Positions 10,285 through 21,862 of a stretch of 64,000 bases of DNA are shown here, piece after piece. Location: contig JAWHQI010000099.1 of assembly GCA_033032865.1 (NCBI GenBank), positions 5,197,501-5,261,500 on the forward strand. The letters are read 5' to 3'. The notes beneath the pieces were generated by a model, which was not told the DNA's origin, searched no databases, and saw only the letters and a program-made list of their open reading frames with translations. Origin of the DNA: Dactylorhiza incarnata (Eukaryota > Streptophyta > Magnoliopsida > Asparagales > Orchidaceae). The position numbers and the translations under genes were made by a program. Numbering within the stretch: position 1 is the first letter of the stretch; the number at the start of each line of letters is the position of its first letter.

Positions 10285-11869
10285 TGAAGAACGAATCCTA
10301 CACAATGCTATAGGCAGTAGCAAGACTGTGGCACGAAACGGCAGTTTATCGATCGTTCAAGTAAAATAAAATGTGGGAGTGAATACCCAAGTATCGAATC
10401 TCTAAGGAACACATTATGGTCGAGTTAACCTTCGTGGAAGGACTTGAGATTGAAGTCCTTTAGGTTAGGCGAATGTGTAGGGGTGATTTGTTTTATGGAA
10501 AATAAAAGAAAAGAAACTAAACTACTTCTATGCAGGCCGATATGCGTTGCTTCACCAGGCAGATGGAAACTGTGTAGGCCACTATGCACTGCTTTGCTAG
10601 GCGGATGGACTAGAAGGCAAGCGGATGAGGTGAGTGTAACTGCGGAAAGGTTTGATGGTCGTTAGCACCTCTTGGCTAGGCGGATGGATTACGTGGGCCG
10701 TTAGCACCGCTTCACAATGTGGATGGACGAGTAGTCAAGCGATGGTGTGAAAATGCTTTGCAGAAAGGAGGGTTGCATTCACATCTAACAAAGTTCAACC
10801 AAGATCACATGCATATCATTCTATAGTGATTCCACACACCAAGCATAAACATAAAGAACTTTCATAAAAGCATAATGAAAGCATATAGCAATTAAAATAG
10901 GTTCAAGCAAGGTTCATCATCAAGGTATAGGTGATTTCTCACAATACAACCATAAAGAGGAAGATAAGGGTAGAGATACAAACAACGATCGAGACTATGC
11001 TGTAGAAATGGGGGGATGCACTGGGTTGTCAATCCATGTCCTACAATCCATTCATTAGTTGCGTCTGGGATCTCTGAAACTCTCACATAACCTCTTGCCC
11101 ATCTTCTCGAGTGTCTATATTGTCCACGCCAATCCCCTTGCTCTTCCTTGCAATCCGGCTAATATGTAGTGGAGATCACCTTCTTTAGAGCTTAGGATGA
11201 TGGGGAACCACTATAGAATGATACCCTCCCTTGGAAGAAGAACAACGGAACAGTCGGACCCCTCTGACAGAAGAAATCAGGGAACAGTTTGGGATCCTGA
11301 AAACCTAAAAATCGCAGCTTAAATAGAAAAGTTGCAGAATTTTATTTATGCACGACCGTGTGTTTTAGAAACGCATGACCGTGTGTGAAAAAATAAAACA
11401 TAATTTTTTCAGACAAAAGAGGCGCACATGCATTTTACTCAGGCACAGTCAAAGCCGACCATGCGTAAAAATGCACGACCAAATCCAGAATGCTATTTTG
11501 GGCCATAGATCAACGCACACGGTTAGAATGATCATGCGTCAAGGAAATGCACGACCGTGCAATTCATGCAGACATGAAATATGGGCCTAAAGGATGATCT
11601 ACCCACCTGCACAGCACCAAACAGCAATCATACAACTTGAATACCCTTCAAGCTCAATCCAAATACAGAAAAAGGGTTGGGGAGCACCATGTGCTTACCC
11701 CCCAACAAATATAGCGTGCAATTGCACACCAAAATGGGCCCAAAGAGTGCACTTTGTGAAGAAATATGTTCAAGTGAAATATAAGCAATAATGAACTAAA
11801 AGTGAAATTCATATGCATAAAAACTAGCCCGAATGAGTCCATAAAACACTATAAATATCAGACTCATCA
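10285..11869 (-). mobile_element. CCHC-LTR family 5' LTR
   Basis: A 1,585-bp LTR with TGAAGAACG at 10285 and ACTCATCA ending at 11869. The part 11086-11869 is the same as 1-784. It shares the family's conserved block near the PBS side (GGAACACA, then GGAAGGACTTGAGAT and GAAGTCCTT at 10405-10460). The U3 palindromes seen in young LTRs are worn down here. Flank 11870-11874 is AGCGT; the matching target duplication was not found. Confidence 0.85.
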
Positions 11870-13670
11870 AGCGTCGCTGCGGAGCCACCATACCTAGAAA
11901 AAAATCTGTAGGTATTTTTCGACGGCGCCCGGCGGTGCCAGACCGTCAGACCACCACCGGAGGGAGCGCCGGCCCCCGGCGAGTCAGCCGGGAGTAGAGC
12001 CACGACCGACCGGCTGCCAGCCACCGATGGCAAGAGCCTGTAAAGGGGGCGGTGCGTACCGGAAAAAGGATTTGGAATTTTTATATTTTATATTTTTTAT
12101 TCATTATAGAATTGTTATTTGTTTGGGCCTTATAGGAAGCTCAAATGCCAAAACATTGAACATGAAAGTTGTGCATGTCAGTGAGAAGCATCTCCAAGAA
12201 GTTTTGAAATTTGTATGTCATTATTTAGTATTTTTAATAATTAAAATATAGTGATATTTGAGGTTTGTTGAATTAACAGAGACCCTTAGTTCAGAGAAAT
12301 AAATTTTGGAAAATTTGAGGTGATGATTAAGGATTAAGCTTTCCCTCTGTGATCATTTGAGAATTTTTAACAATTATGTAGCATTTTGGTGATTTAATTA
12401 ATATAGTTCCCTTCATTATAAAAATTCCAGGGGAATATCTGCTCGATTAAAACTACTGTAATTTTATATGGTGCTTATTAGAGGATAACATAGCTCCTGA
12501 AAAATAATCTGATTTTATTATGCATTCCTGATATTTTTAAAGATTTAAATAAGGTAGAAATTACTGATTTAATAATATCAGAGGCTTTTTACCTGATATT
12601 AAAAATCTTAGAAAATCCTTGGATGACAGTGGGTCTGGTGTTTACTCACTAGAAAAGTTTGGTGATTTATTGAAAGGTTATCTATTTTTGAGAAATTAAT
12701 TTGTGGACTCTTCATTATTTTAAATATTCCAAAGAGCTCCTAATAATTCTTATTAAAATCATGGAAGCCTCCTTGTTTCAGTATAAACCATCATTCAAAA
12801 TTTGGCAATTTTTTTATTTGCAAAAATATTTTTGTTATTTTAATATAAGGGTTTATTCGAGGCAAATAATTTATTGGAGGCCAACACAAGCTTAAAATGA
12901 TTTGAGAAAATTATGAGAATTCTGTTAGGGCAAATCTAATATATGGTTCGAGTTTCTTAAATTTCTGACTATCTTTGGTATTTGTTGAAAAAAGAGGTTT
13001 AAATCAGAAGAATTTATATCGGTTGTAAGACAAGAACTTGATTCGCCCAAGTGTTCTTAAATTTCTGACTATCTTTGGTATTTGTTGAATAAAAGAGGTT
13101 TAAATTGGAAGAATTGATATCGGTTGTAATACAAAAACTTGATTCGCCTAACTGCAAGCAATTGAGGTTAAAAGAGTTTGTGTTAAACCTTTTACGGAGA
13201 TTGGAGTCTTAATGATTAAATCGAATGTTTATAATGAAGAGGCTTGATATTATAATAAGGCTCGATCGAAATCTTGTAATCCGATGATTCTCCAAAAATG
13301 GTGCAACTAAAAGTAATAATTGGATACAATCAAACCGGCGGACCCTAACACGGTAAAATACTATGAACTCACCGCAAAATTGTGAACTTGTCTCCTAGGA
13401 ACGGATAAGCCTCCTATGAACGGAGTTGCCTCCTTGAATTGAGTAGTCTCCTATGAACGAAGTTGCCTCCTTGGAATGGAGAAACTTTCTATGAATGGAA
13501 TTACCTCCTTGGAATGGAGAAGCCTCCTGGGAACAGAGAGAATAACTGAACTTGCCTCCTTATATGGAGAGGGAACTGCAAAAATGAGCGATTTATCCGG
13601 TTGAGTATTAGTTAGGGATAACTTGGAGATGATTTGTTCCTCCAAGGCTAGCCCTAAATAAGAGGCTCCC
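11086..13670. repeat. Duplicated segment, copy 2 (matches 1-2584)
   Basis: Right-hand copy of the duplication. It spans the last 784 bases of the LTR and 1.8 kb of flank. After 13670 (GAGGCTCCC) the sequence continues as TCGATTG, unlike copy 1, which continues with PBS-like sequence. Confidence 0.9.
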
Positions 13671-14829
13671 TCGATTGTTATGCTCCTTGTCTAAAGTTGA
13701 GCTGAACGATCAAGCTCTACGGTTACCTACCTGATTTATTTCATGTTAAATAAGGCAAGTAACCGCAGACCCGGAAAGTGCTAGTTGGTTTCTTTATTTA
13801 AATGCTTGTAAATTGCTTGTGGTGAAAAGTGGCAGGTCGTTCATGCCCATAGACCGTTAGTACCGGTACGGGAAGGTTGACGACTCTAGGCAATAGGGAG
13901 AAGTGCACCCCGGGAGCTCGACCATGTTTTATGCCCTGCTGGGTCCCTCCACTGGTTTGTCAGATAACAGTTATCGCCGGATGTCGCTCACATCCAGGAG
14001 TACACCTTGATGTATATTATTGTCTGGGTAGTGCGGTACGGCCACACCCAGAAGTGGCAGGATCGGCCACTGTCATGGATGACCATATCGGTGAGGCCCG
14101 CAGGGTTCGCTACCTTACTAGAAGAGAAGCGGTCAAACTATGTCGACATAGGGTGTTGTGCAAGTTATGAAAGTCTGCGTTACTGTGCGCTATTTTGTAG
14201 AGTTTAAATTTAACTATTTAAATAACTATAACATTCAAGTTATTACTTTTGTACAACTCAGTGTTCGCCAAGTGGTAAAACTAAGAATCGGGCATAGGCG
14301 AAGCAAGTAGAGGCTCGACGAATCGTGACGAGCGAGTCACGAGGGAGAGGTGACTTCGGTGCTCTTCCTAGAGATGCGTGTAGTGCGAGGGTGAGGCAAG
14401 TGCATTCTCGCCACTTTGGGGTGCATCTGGCAACGACGAGACAAGTGAGGGCTCACCTCCCCGCATAAGCGACTCAAACCGGTAAAAAGGGGTGAGCGCA
14501 TTCTTGATCAAGCACTCTCCCGCCCAGGCTTCAGGATGCGGGGGCAGCAGGCGAGGAACGTGTAGAATACCCATTAACTCGAGAGGGTAGGGGGGACTAG
14601 CGAGTGGTACCGTCCAGGGGGACTCACATAGTGAGATCTCGCAAGCCCAGCTCGTAGGAAGGCTGGCAAGTGGTGCCTTCTCAGGCCACTGGCCTAGTGG
14701 GGCCTAGAAGTGAATTTACCTAGATACCCTTGATGGGTTGCCGATAGCTCTTCAGAATAGCGGAGTTTGGCTGTTAGCATACAACTTTGGGGTGTTATTT
14801 ATAAAACCAAAAGACAGAGTTATGTTATC
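13671..14829. other. Unassigned region, no gene seen
   Basis: I see no retroelement protein motif and no convincing reading frame. The composition alternates between balanced and GC-rich. Parts such as 14030-14110 read like LTR or untranslated sequence of a gypsy-type element, but I cannot match them to anything else in the window. A CGACGAATC motif lies at about 14318. Confidence 0.35.
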
Positions 14830-15145
14830 AGTAGACTAGAAGAGAAAAACTATATATAGACCCCGAAGGGCACCTTTGGAGAGGATCCAGATCTTTGGCT
14901 TCTTCTTCCTTAGGACATCTTTGGTTAGCTCCTCGGGCTCTCCAAGGGGCCCGGCTTCAGCTTTGTCTTAGGAGGGGAAGCACTCTAAGAACTTCTGGGT
15001 GTGTGATGGGACCTCCACGCTGCAGCCAGGGGTTGGTATTTAGTTCTAAGTCTTTAGTCAGGTTCCTCCACGGGATCTATAATTTTTAGCTGCCCCTTCT
15101 TAGGGGACCGAACTCCTCGTTGGGCCGAATCTCGGTTCCAACAAC
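14830..15145 (+). mobile_element. Diverged LTR fragment (GC-rich-LTR family, sense)
   Basis: Aligned by eye, this stretch matches the reverse complement of 28118-28420. A TATA-like TATATATAGA at ~14852 is followed by a G/A-rich block, then GAGGGGAAGCACTCTAAGA, TTCTGGGTGTGTGATGGGAC and an end GGTTCCAACA at ~15145. The intact LTR ends GGTTTCAACA. It is the R/U5 part of an old LTR, opposite in orientation to the complete element at 28118-35951, and is strongly diverged. Confidence 0.6.
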
Positions 15146-15699
15146 TGCTGTGTTTGTTCATCTTGCTCCTAGCTTACTACATGTTACATATATATATACT
15201 CCTGTTAACATTGTTGCTTCGGTTATTGTTATTTGCTTCTGCGTTGCTGATCTGATGTAATGATTGGCCAAAGCCTGACAAGGCGATCATTCTACACTTG
15301 GAGAGTGGAACAATTGCATCTCAGAAAGCATAGGGTGGTCGTCTTGGGTGGTAAGGCCCGTCTCCGACTTGACACAGTTGCGGTTAGGGGAGGGGGATCC
15401 TACAATTGCATCAAAGCATTTACGATCTGTTTATGTATGACAGCTTTAGAATCCTTACTCCTTTGCTCCATTTCTTGGTTCTGGACGAACCAAGCAATGG
15501 AAGCATGTTGGACCCTTAGGTAGTCGTTTAAGGATTCTAGGCTGCACATTACACTCCAATACACACTCGTTTCCACTTTAGTCAGTTCTACAAATTCCAT
15601 TACTTTGCAAACTTCTGACTCTTTCCATGTCACTTCTCCAGATATCGGAGTCGATAAATGGGAGATCTTCCTCGAGTGACCAGTACCACTCCATGATTC
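15146..15699. other. Unassigned leader-like region before gypsy gag
   Basis: No protein motif. It lies between the LTR fragment and the first recognisable gypsy gag codons and may be the 5' untranslated region of that element. I see no clear PBS. Confidence 0.35.
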
Positions 15700-16720
15700 C
15701 ACCACCTGCTCCTACTACTCCCTTTGAAGAGACGGAGCTGGGTCACACCCTCACAACCTTGCTAGGCACGTTCTAGACTATTATTGCCCAACAACAACAA
15801 CAACAGTTCATTCATAGGTCTGACATGCTAACGACCTTCTCAGAGTTGAGACCTTCTACTTACCGAGGTTTTGAGACTGCTATGCAGACAGAAGAGTGGG
15901 TAGAAAGAGTCGAGGAACTTCTAGTAGGGATGAGATGCCTAAGCATTTTTGCAGTTTCATTGGTGATAATCTTACTTGAGGAATATGTCCACGACTAGTG
16001 GCGGGTAGCGATTCATTTCAGTTTTATAGGATGCCCACTTAGCATTATTCTATGGGGAGAAGTTTCAAAGGCATTTTTAGAACACTTAAGACCGGATGCC
16101 GACCAAGCTGAGCTGTAGGAGCGCTTTCTGCAGATTCGTCAAGGAGATATGATGATACTAGAATACTATAGAGAGTTTATCCACTTAGCTCGTTTTGCGA
16201 GAATATTGGCGATGACAGACAGAGACAGAGCTACTAGGTTTTACCAAGGTATATGTTATGACCTCCGCCAGGCCCTGATTAGGATAGCACAGACTTCATT
16301 CCACAATATCGCCACCCATGTCATTGCACTAGAGATGGACCAAATTATGGTATCCCAAGGATGGAGGTGACCTATAGATACACCAGTTGCACCACAAGGA
16401 CAGGAGAGGGTAGTTTCTCCCAGACAACAGTTCTGAGATAGGAGACAGTATCGCTTCCACCAACCATACAGACCAGCACCCCAGCCAGCACCAGTAGTGC
16501 AATGAGATGTACCCTTCTTAAGGAACTGCTTTATGTGCCATCAGCCCATACACATCCAGGATTTCTGCCAGTAGGCTGTGGAGAGGTCTTGTCTAGGAGA
16601 TGTTCAGGGAGCTGCAGATAGAGGATGAGAGCCGTAGAGGAACGTCAGAGACGTACCTCTGGAGGCTTATGTTATGGGCTTACCGCAAGGAACAACTCTG
16701 GATATAGTTATCGGTATATA
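15700..16720 (+). pseudogene. Ty3/gypsy Gag remnant
   Basis: Plus-strand fragments of Gag interrupted by many stops. Recognisable are a TEEWVERVEELL motif at about 15888 and the segment at 16149-16370 with EYYREFIHLARFA, close to the EYxxRFxxLxRYA motif of gypsy Gag. A CFMCHQPIHIQDFC segment near 16530 is a degenerate CCHC knuckle with His in place. Gag would bind and package the element RNA. Stops and frame changes show it is dead. Confidence 0.75.
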
Positions 16721-16799
16721 GTTTCTCGGTGGTGATTATCTTTTAGTTTGATGTAATCTCGGTTGTTATAAACATTGTTATAAGATAAATAACTCTTTC

Positions 16800-17150
16800 C
16801 AGGATTACTTATGGTAAAAGGTCAACCTGTCAAAACCTTATTTAATACAAGAGCCACGCACTCCTTTGTATCACGATACTTTGTTTCTTCAAAGACCAAT
16901 GTCATCCAATCGGCCAGAATGTCAGTACGTATTCGACTTCTGGATGGATTGAATATAACCTTTACGGAGAAGTGTTCAATCTAAGCTTTACTAGAAAACA
17001 TGGAATTCAAAGTTTACGAGGCCATATTAGTAATAATCAGTTTTGACATCATTCTGGGGTTGGACTGGCTGGCCGAGCACCAAGCCCAAATCAATTGCTC
17101 GACCAGGGAGGTCAACCTCCAAAACTCGAATGAATAGTCCATCACGCTAA
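16800..17150 (+). pseudogene. Ty3/gypsy aspartic protease remnant
   Basis: Conceptual translation gives LFNTRATHSFVS at about 16838, where active proteases have LFDSGATHSFIS. The catalytic Asp-Ser-Gly is replaced by Asn-Thr-Arg. Downstream, DIILGLDWLAEHQAQINC matches the conserved GMDWL region. Stop codons also occur. The enzyme could not process Gag-Pol. Confidence 0.75.
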
Positions 17151-17245
17151 AAGGTATTCCCTCTGTCTCATGCATAATTTTAACTTCTGCACGGCCCGCC
17201 AGGGGAGTTAGACAGAGAGTTAAATCGACTTACGGTTCGGAATAT

Positions 17246-17542
17246 GTGTCCCTTACCAAGAATAGACGAGTTATTCGACCAACTACAAGGTGCTTTCGTC
17301 TTCTCAAGATGGATATGAAATCAGGCTATTACCAACTTTGGATCCGGGAGAAGTATGTACCAAAAACTGCATTCAACTCCCGGTACGGACATTATGAATT
17401 CATGGTAATGTTTTTTGGGTTAACCAATGCACAGTCCGCATTCATGACTTTGATGAATAGAGTGTTCGAACCGTACTTAGGTCACTTCATTATCTCCTTC
17501 ATAGATGACATCCTTATCTACTGTAGAAGCAAAGCAGACTAA
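17246..17542 (+). pseudogene. Ty3/gypsy reverse transcriptase fragment
   Basis: An open 98-codon stretch holds the RT core: [11 protein letters not shown] with its first catalytic Asp, [28 protein letters not shown] and FIDDILIY with the double Asp. These motifs are typical of chromovirus Tekay/Del-type gypsy elements. The frame ends at a stop at 17540-17542. Sequence normally lying between RT and RNase H (about 150 residues) is missing, as RNase H motifs begin within about 80 bases. Confidence 0.85.
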
Positions 17543-17559
17543 GTGAGGCGACATTCATT

Positions 17560-18174
17560 GAGCTAAAAGAATCACTTGACCTCAATTTTGATCCTTACAA
17601 TTCCATATGGAACCAAGGGATTCCAAATCTACATTGACGCATATCTAAAAGGATTGGGAGCTGTGCTGATGCAATACAGTAAAGTGATTATTTAGCATCT
17701 CGACAATTGAAGCCACACGAGCCTAACTACCCGGCCCACGAATTAGAATTTGGTATGGTAGTCCTTGACATCAAAATTTGGAGGCACTACCGATACAGAA
17801 TTAAATATTAAATCTTCTCTGATTGCAAAAGTCTCAAATATATCTTCACCCAAAAAGAGTTGAACCTCCGTCAACGTCGGTGGTTAGAATTTTCTTGTGA
17901 TTATGATTTCGCCCTTCAATACCACCCCCGGTAAGGCCAATAAGGTTATCGATGCCCTGAATTGTCAACCCACAGTGGCAGGAAGCTAGATGGAGGCAAT
18001 ACCTGAAGAATTGTTGCAATCCTTATCAGACCTGAGTATCACCCTAATTACTCGAATATAATATCAAGCTCAGATGTGTGGGATGGAAACTCAATATAAT
18101 ATTTGGGACCGAATTCGTGAAGCCCATAAGATTGACCCGAGGGCAGATCCGATCATTAAATCGCTACAAGATGG
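17560..18174 (+). pseudogene. Ty3/gypsy RNase H and connection remnant
   Basis: Conceptual translation shows GTKGFQIYIDAYLKGLGAVLM, the start of RNase H, then decayed sequence. At about 17905-17960 there is LQYHPR-like sequence with [10 protein letters not shown], the conserved end of the domain in gypsy elements. Several stops and frame changes interrupt it. It is cut at 18174 by a nested LTR element and resumes at 23754. Confidence 0.75.
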
Positions 18175-18339
18175 TGATGAATAGTAAAATATACCTATTT
18201 TCTTTATAGTTTTTTGTACATTTTTATTTTTAATTGTAAATTTTATATATGAATTAATGAATAAATAACTTGTTTTTATATATTTTCTTTTCTAAATTAA
18301 TTTTTATAATTTTTTCTAATATTTCTATTTTTTGTAGGT

Positions 18340-18720
18340 CGCGCCCTTGGACACGCCCGTGACCAAGGGAATTTCAGCTCAAGTACCAATTTCCAGCTCT
18401 CTCGATGCCGTGTACTTGGTCACGCCCGTGTTGTACTCGTCTCGACAGAAGACTGCGCCATCTCAACGAACCAGCCTGTTCTCTCGATGAATCAACATGT
18501 CACTCCCGTGACCGAGGTCATGACCCATCAAATCATCCAGAAGACGCCAGCTGTTATGTCCAGCTGCTGCCGCTCGCCGATCAAGGTCACGGCCATGACA
18601 TTTGGGTCACGCCCGTGTTCAGCCACCTCAGCGGTCAAGCCTTCCATAACCAAGCTAGCTGTCCTGGCTTCTTCAACACACCCCTAGTCACGCCCTCTAT
18701 CACGGTCGTGCCCGAGGGCG
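18340..18720. repeat. CACGCCCGTGAC motif cluster in U3
   Basis: At least six copies of CACGCCCGTG or close variants lie upstream of the TATA box, several followed by ACC. The motif is partly self-complementary (CACG with CGTG). A matching cluster is in the other LTR at about 22030-22480. The arrangement suggests promoter elements; this is inference. Confidence 0.65.
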
Positions 18721-18739
18721 TGTAATCCCAAGTTTTGCC

Positions 18740-18747
18740 TATAAATA
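18740..18747 (+). promoter_or_regulatory. TATA box of the left LTR
   Basis: TATAAATA followed by GAGGCTGA. The same box is in the right LTR at 22502-22509. The motif cluster upstream and leader downstream fit an LTR promoter. Confidence 0.65.
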
Positions 18748-19917
18748 GAGGCTGACACCCTCATCAATTCCTCCTCTTGGATTGCCCTATTTTTGGTGAT
18801 CTTCCACCATCCTTTCAACTTTTTTTGTATTTTCCTTTTTTATTTTCTTTTTTTATGTTTTGTAATTTTATTTCTTAGTGTAATTGTCTTTTATTTCTTG
18901 TAATCCTTTCATTATGGCAATAAATAAATTTAGTTTTTATTTCGTGCATTTATGTCCTGTAATTTCAATTCATAACTTATTTTCATTTCAGTAATTTCAA
19001 TTCCTGTATTTTCTGCTCTTGTTTAATTTCAATTCCTGCATTTTCTGCTTTCTAGTTTAATTTCAATTCTCGTATTTTTACGTTCTTTAGCTAAGTTTAT
19101 TTATTGTCGTAATATTGGTTTCTTTTTTCGCTTTGATTCGAAATTATTCATCGTCGTAATTTTCATTTATTTTCATTTCAAAGCAATTTTCGTTCTCACA
19201 ATATCCGCTTTCGTTATTTTCTGTCCTCATCATTTTCCGCTTTTGTCGTTTTATGTTTTCTTTTAGTTCATGTTTTCGTTTATTTCTATTTTTTATTTTG
19301 TTTTATTAATAGCTTATGCATTTCCATTAATAGCTTAGTTTTCTTTATCGCTCAGGCATTTATTTCCCGTCTACCCATTTGGGTAGAACTCGCTCACGCA
19401 TTTATTTCATGTCTTCCCGTTTGGGTAGAACTTGCTCACACATTTATTTCCCCTCTACCTATTCTGGTAGATATTGCACTTTTGCCTTTCATTATGCAAT
19501 TTAATTTCCTGTCTTTTAATTATGCAATTTTATTTTCTGTAACTTTCAATTCTCATTTTAATTTACGTTCCTCTGATAGAACAATGGTGTGTTTCCTCAA
19601 AGTAGAAGTACTCGACAGACCCGTATCTAAATATGACCTTGATAATTTTCTAAAAATATCCTATCTTATACGTGATAAAGTATACTTGCCTTTATTGAAT
19701 GAGTAGTTTGGATAATAACGATACAAAGAATTGCAAAAACTCACCATTATATTAAAATTTTAAAGAAGGAAAGACCATTACTTCTATTCCTCGAAGTAGG
19801 ATAATCGTTAGTTTCTCGAAGTAGGAGTACTCGCAAGACGCCTCGAAAATGCCCGTCGAATTCTACTCGCACCCGGAAAGCTTTTGCCGAAGCTATAAAT
19901 TTTACTAATCAAGTTTT

Positions 19918-19936
19918 TGGCACCGTTGCCAGGGAA
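19918..19936 (+). promoter_or_regulatory. Primer-binding site, tRNA-Asp type
   Basis: TGGCACCGTTGCCAGGGAA, six bases after the LTR end, differs at few positions from the complement of the plant tRNA-Asp 3' end. The CCHC-LTR elements use the same type. Confidence 0.8.
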
Positions 19937-21862
19937 TTTTGTTGATATTTTGAAAAAAGAAAACCCAATTGATTTTATCCTTATCTTTTTTTTCTTTAAA
20001 AAACAAACAAAAAATTTTAAAAACCTCAAAAAATACCAAAAAAATTTCATTCTTATTTTATAAACTTTAAGCAATCTAAAAAAATCACAAAAAACGAAAA
20101 AACTTTAAAAAGCTCACAAAATAATGTGGCTTTCATTTGTTTTGTTTTATTTTATATAATTTTTGTATTTATAAATAAGGTTTACACTATCTTTTCATAA
20201 GTTAAAAGAAAAAAAAACAAAAAAAAAATTACAAAACTCATAAAAATGACAAAATAGTTTTCCATTCCTTTATTGTCTTTTTTATTATTTTCCTTTGTAT
20301 ATTTTCTTTTTGTTTTGTTTTTATTTTATTTTGCTTTGTATATAAAGCAAAACATATATATATTGTTTTTGTTTTAAATGTGTTTTGCAGGTATTAATCT
20401 GGTAACCCATCTCCAAATCAGGGGCGTTCCCTTTCCCCTGCTATTTTCTTATTTGTCTTTTATTTTTCCTCTTTTTTATGCTTTTGTATATATATTTGTG
20501 TTACTCATACTTAACTTTAACTTTGGGGACAATGTTGACTTTTAAGTATGAGGGTGTTTTCCCCCTCTTTTGTAATTTTTCCCCTCACCTTTATCTTAGA
20601 AAATACCAAAAAAATTTAAAAAAGATTTAAAAATTCATAAATTTTGATATAACAAAATCCAAAATATACATATATTTCAAAAATTCTAAAAAAATGATGA
20701 AAAAAAATTTTTACTTAGAAAAAACAAAAAATACTTATATACTTATATATTTTTTCTTTTGTTTCCTTTTGTATTTTTATAACAAAATCAAAATCCAAAA
20801 AATGATAAAAAAACTTAGCAAAAAATCCAAAAATAAAATAAAACTCCTACTTAGTTTTTTGTTATTTTCAAGCCTAGTTAGAGTTTATTTATAAGCATCA
20901 TTCATTATTTTTGCTTTGCTAAAACTTTTATTCTTATCATAGTTTGTAGATTTAAATTTTTGAAATTTAGCTGTAAATGGCACGTTATGATTTTAATTTA
21001 AGTAGAGAGCAATTTTTTAGCACTACTTCTTGTTACCCCTAAATAGCTTCATTTTGTATTATATTAGCAAACCATCCTTAGATTTTAATTATTTTTACTT
21101 CAAAATTTTGAAACTTTAGGAATATTCTAATCTACTAAATTTTGCTCTCAAAATTTTCTTAATTTATAAACTCAAGAAATTTTTTACTTACTCCTTACCC
21201 CATTTTCTTGGTATTTTTATTTTAAGAGATCTTATATCAATGGGAATAAGATTTCATTCCTTAAACATAGGCACCCAATTTTATTACAAGATTATATTGC
21301 ATGGGAGTGAGATTTTTGTTCCTTAAACATATACATTTTGGGTTATTTTTGAAGATTGAAAAAAATTATCATGGGAATAAGATTTCATTCCCTGAGCATA
21401 TTCAAAAGAAAAAAATTGAGTGGGGTGAGAGGATAAAATTCATCACCCCCAAATCTAAAATCTCTTCTCTTACCAAGTTTACCCTACCCCTAAGCCAATA
21501 AAATTGAAACCTAGATATAAATTAAAAAATTTGGGAGAGCATAATTAGTAGGTTTTATTTATTCATTCCGAAGAATTTCTTTAAAAAGTTAAAGTTTTTA
21601 TAATTCTATTCTAATTATGGTGCTAATGATTGCAATTATTAAGTCGTTATCTAGTTAACCTAAGAAGTCTTGTTGGTTAAAACTTTTTCGCTCTCTTTAA
21701 ATCATTTTCATAATTTAGGATTTGCCTCTTTAATTCTCCAAAGTTTATTTCAAGCTAAATTTTGAGTAAATAAAATTTTAGTAATTTAGAAATTTTATTA
21801 GTGTCTTATAAGTATCTCTAACTTTTGCTCTGGAATAACAAAAGTTTATATGTGGGGGTATT
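19937..21862. other. AT-rich interior of the LARD-like element
   Basis: No reading frame with protein similarity. Long A and T runs dominate. Around 21238-21400 a motif close to GGGAATAAGATTTCATTCC, followed by TTAAACATA, occurs three times about 60-70 bp apart. A purine-rich tract ends the region next to the right LTR. Confidence 0.7.

Larger units (their letters stand above)
9064..11869 (-). mobile_element. CCHC-LTR family element, 5' part
   Basis: Right-hand (5') part of a minus-strand element: LTR 10285-11869, PBS 10260-10277 and a broken gag-like ORF to 9333. Its left end at 9064 is cut by the copia LTR. The sequence at 9064 (CTTGCCTAGCAAGGTGTTAT) matches the intact element at about 48280, so the copia inserted inside the former ORF. 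The rest of this element is missing. Confidence 0.85.
18175..19911 (+). mobile_element. Left (5') LTR of the LARD-like element
   Basis: A 1,737-bp LTR. U3 carries repeated CACGCCCGTGACC-type motifs at about 18340-18720. A TATA box TATAAATA lies at 18740-18747, followed by a pyrimidine-rich leader. It ends TACTAATCA, where the right LTR has TACTCATCA. It is about 150 bp shorter than the right LTR and clearly diverged from it, so the insertion is not recent. Confidence 0.88.

Noticed and set aside
1..13670. The two 2.6-kb copies as LTRs of one very large element
   Set aside because: Each copy crosses an LTR boundary of another family at the same place and lacks TG...CA termini, PBS or polypurine tract of its own.
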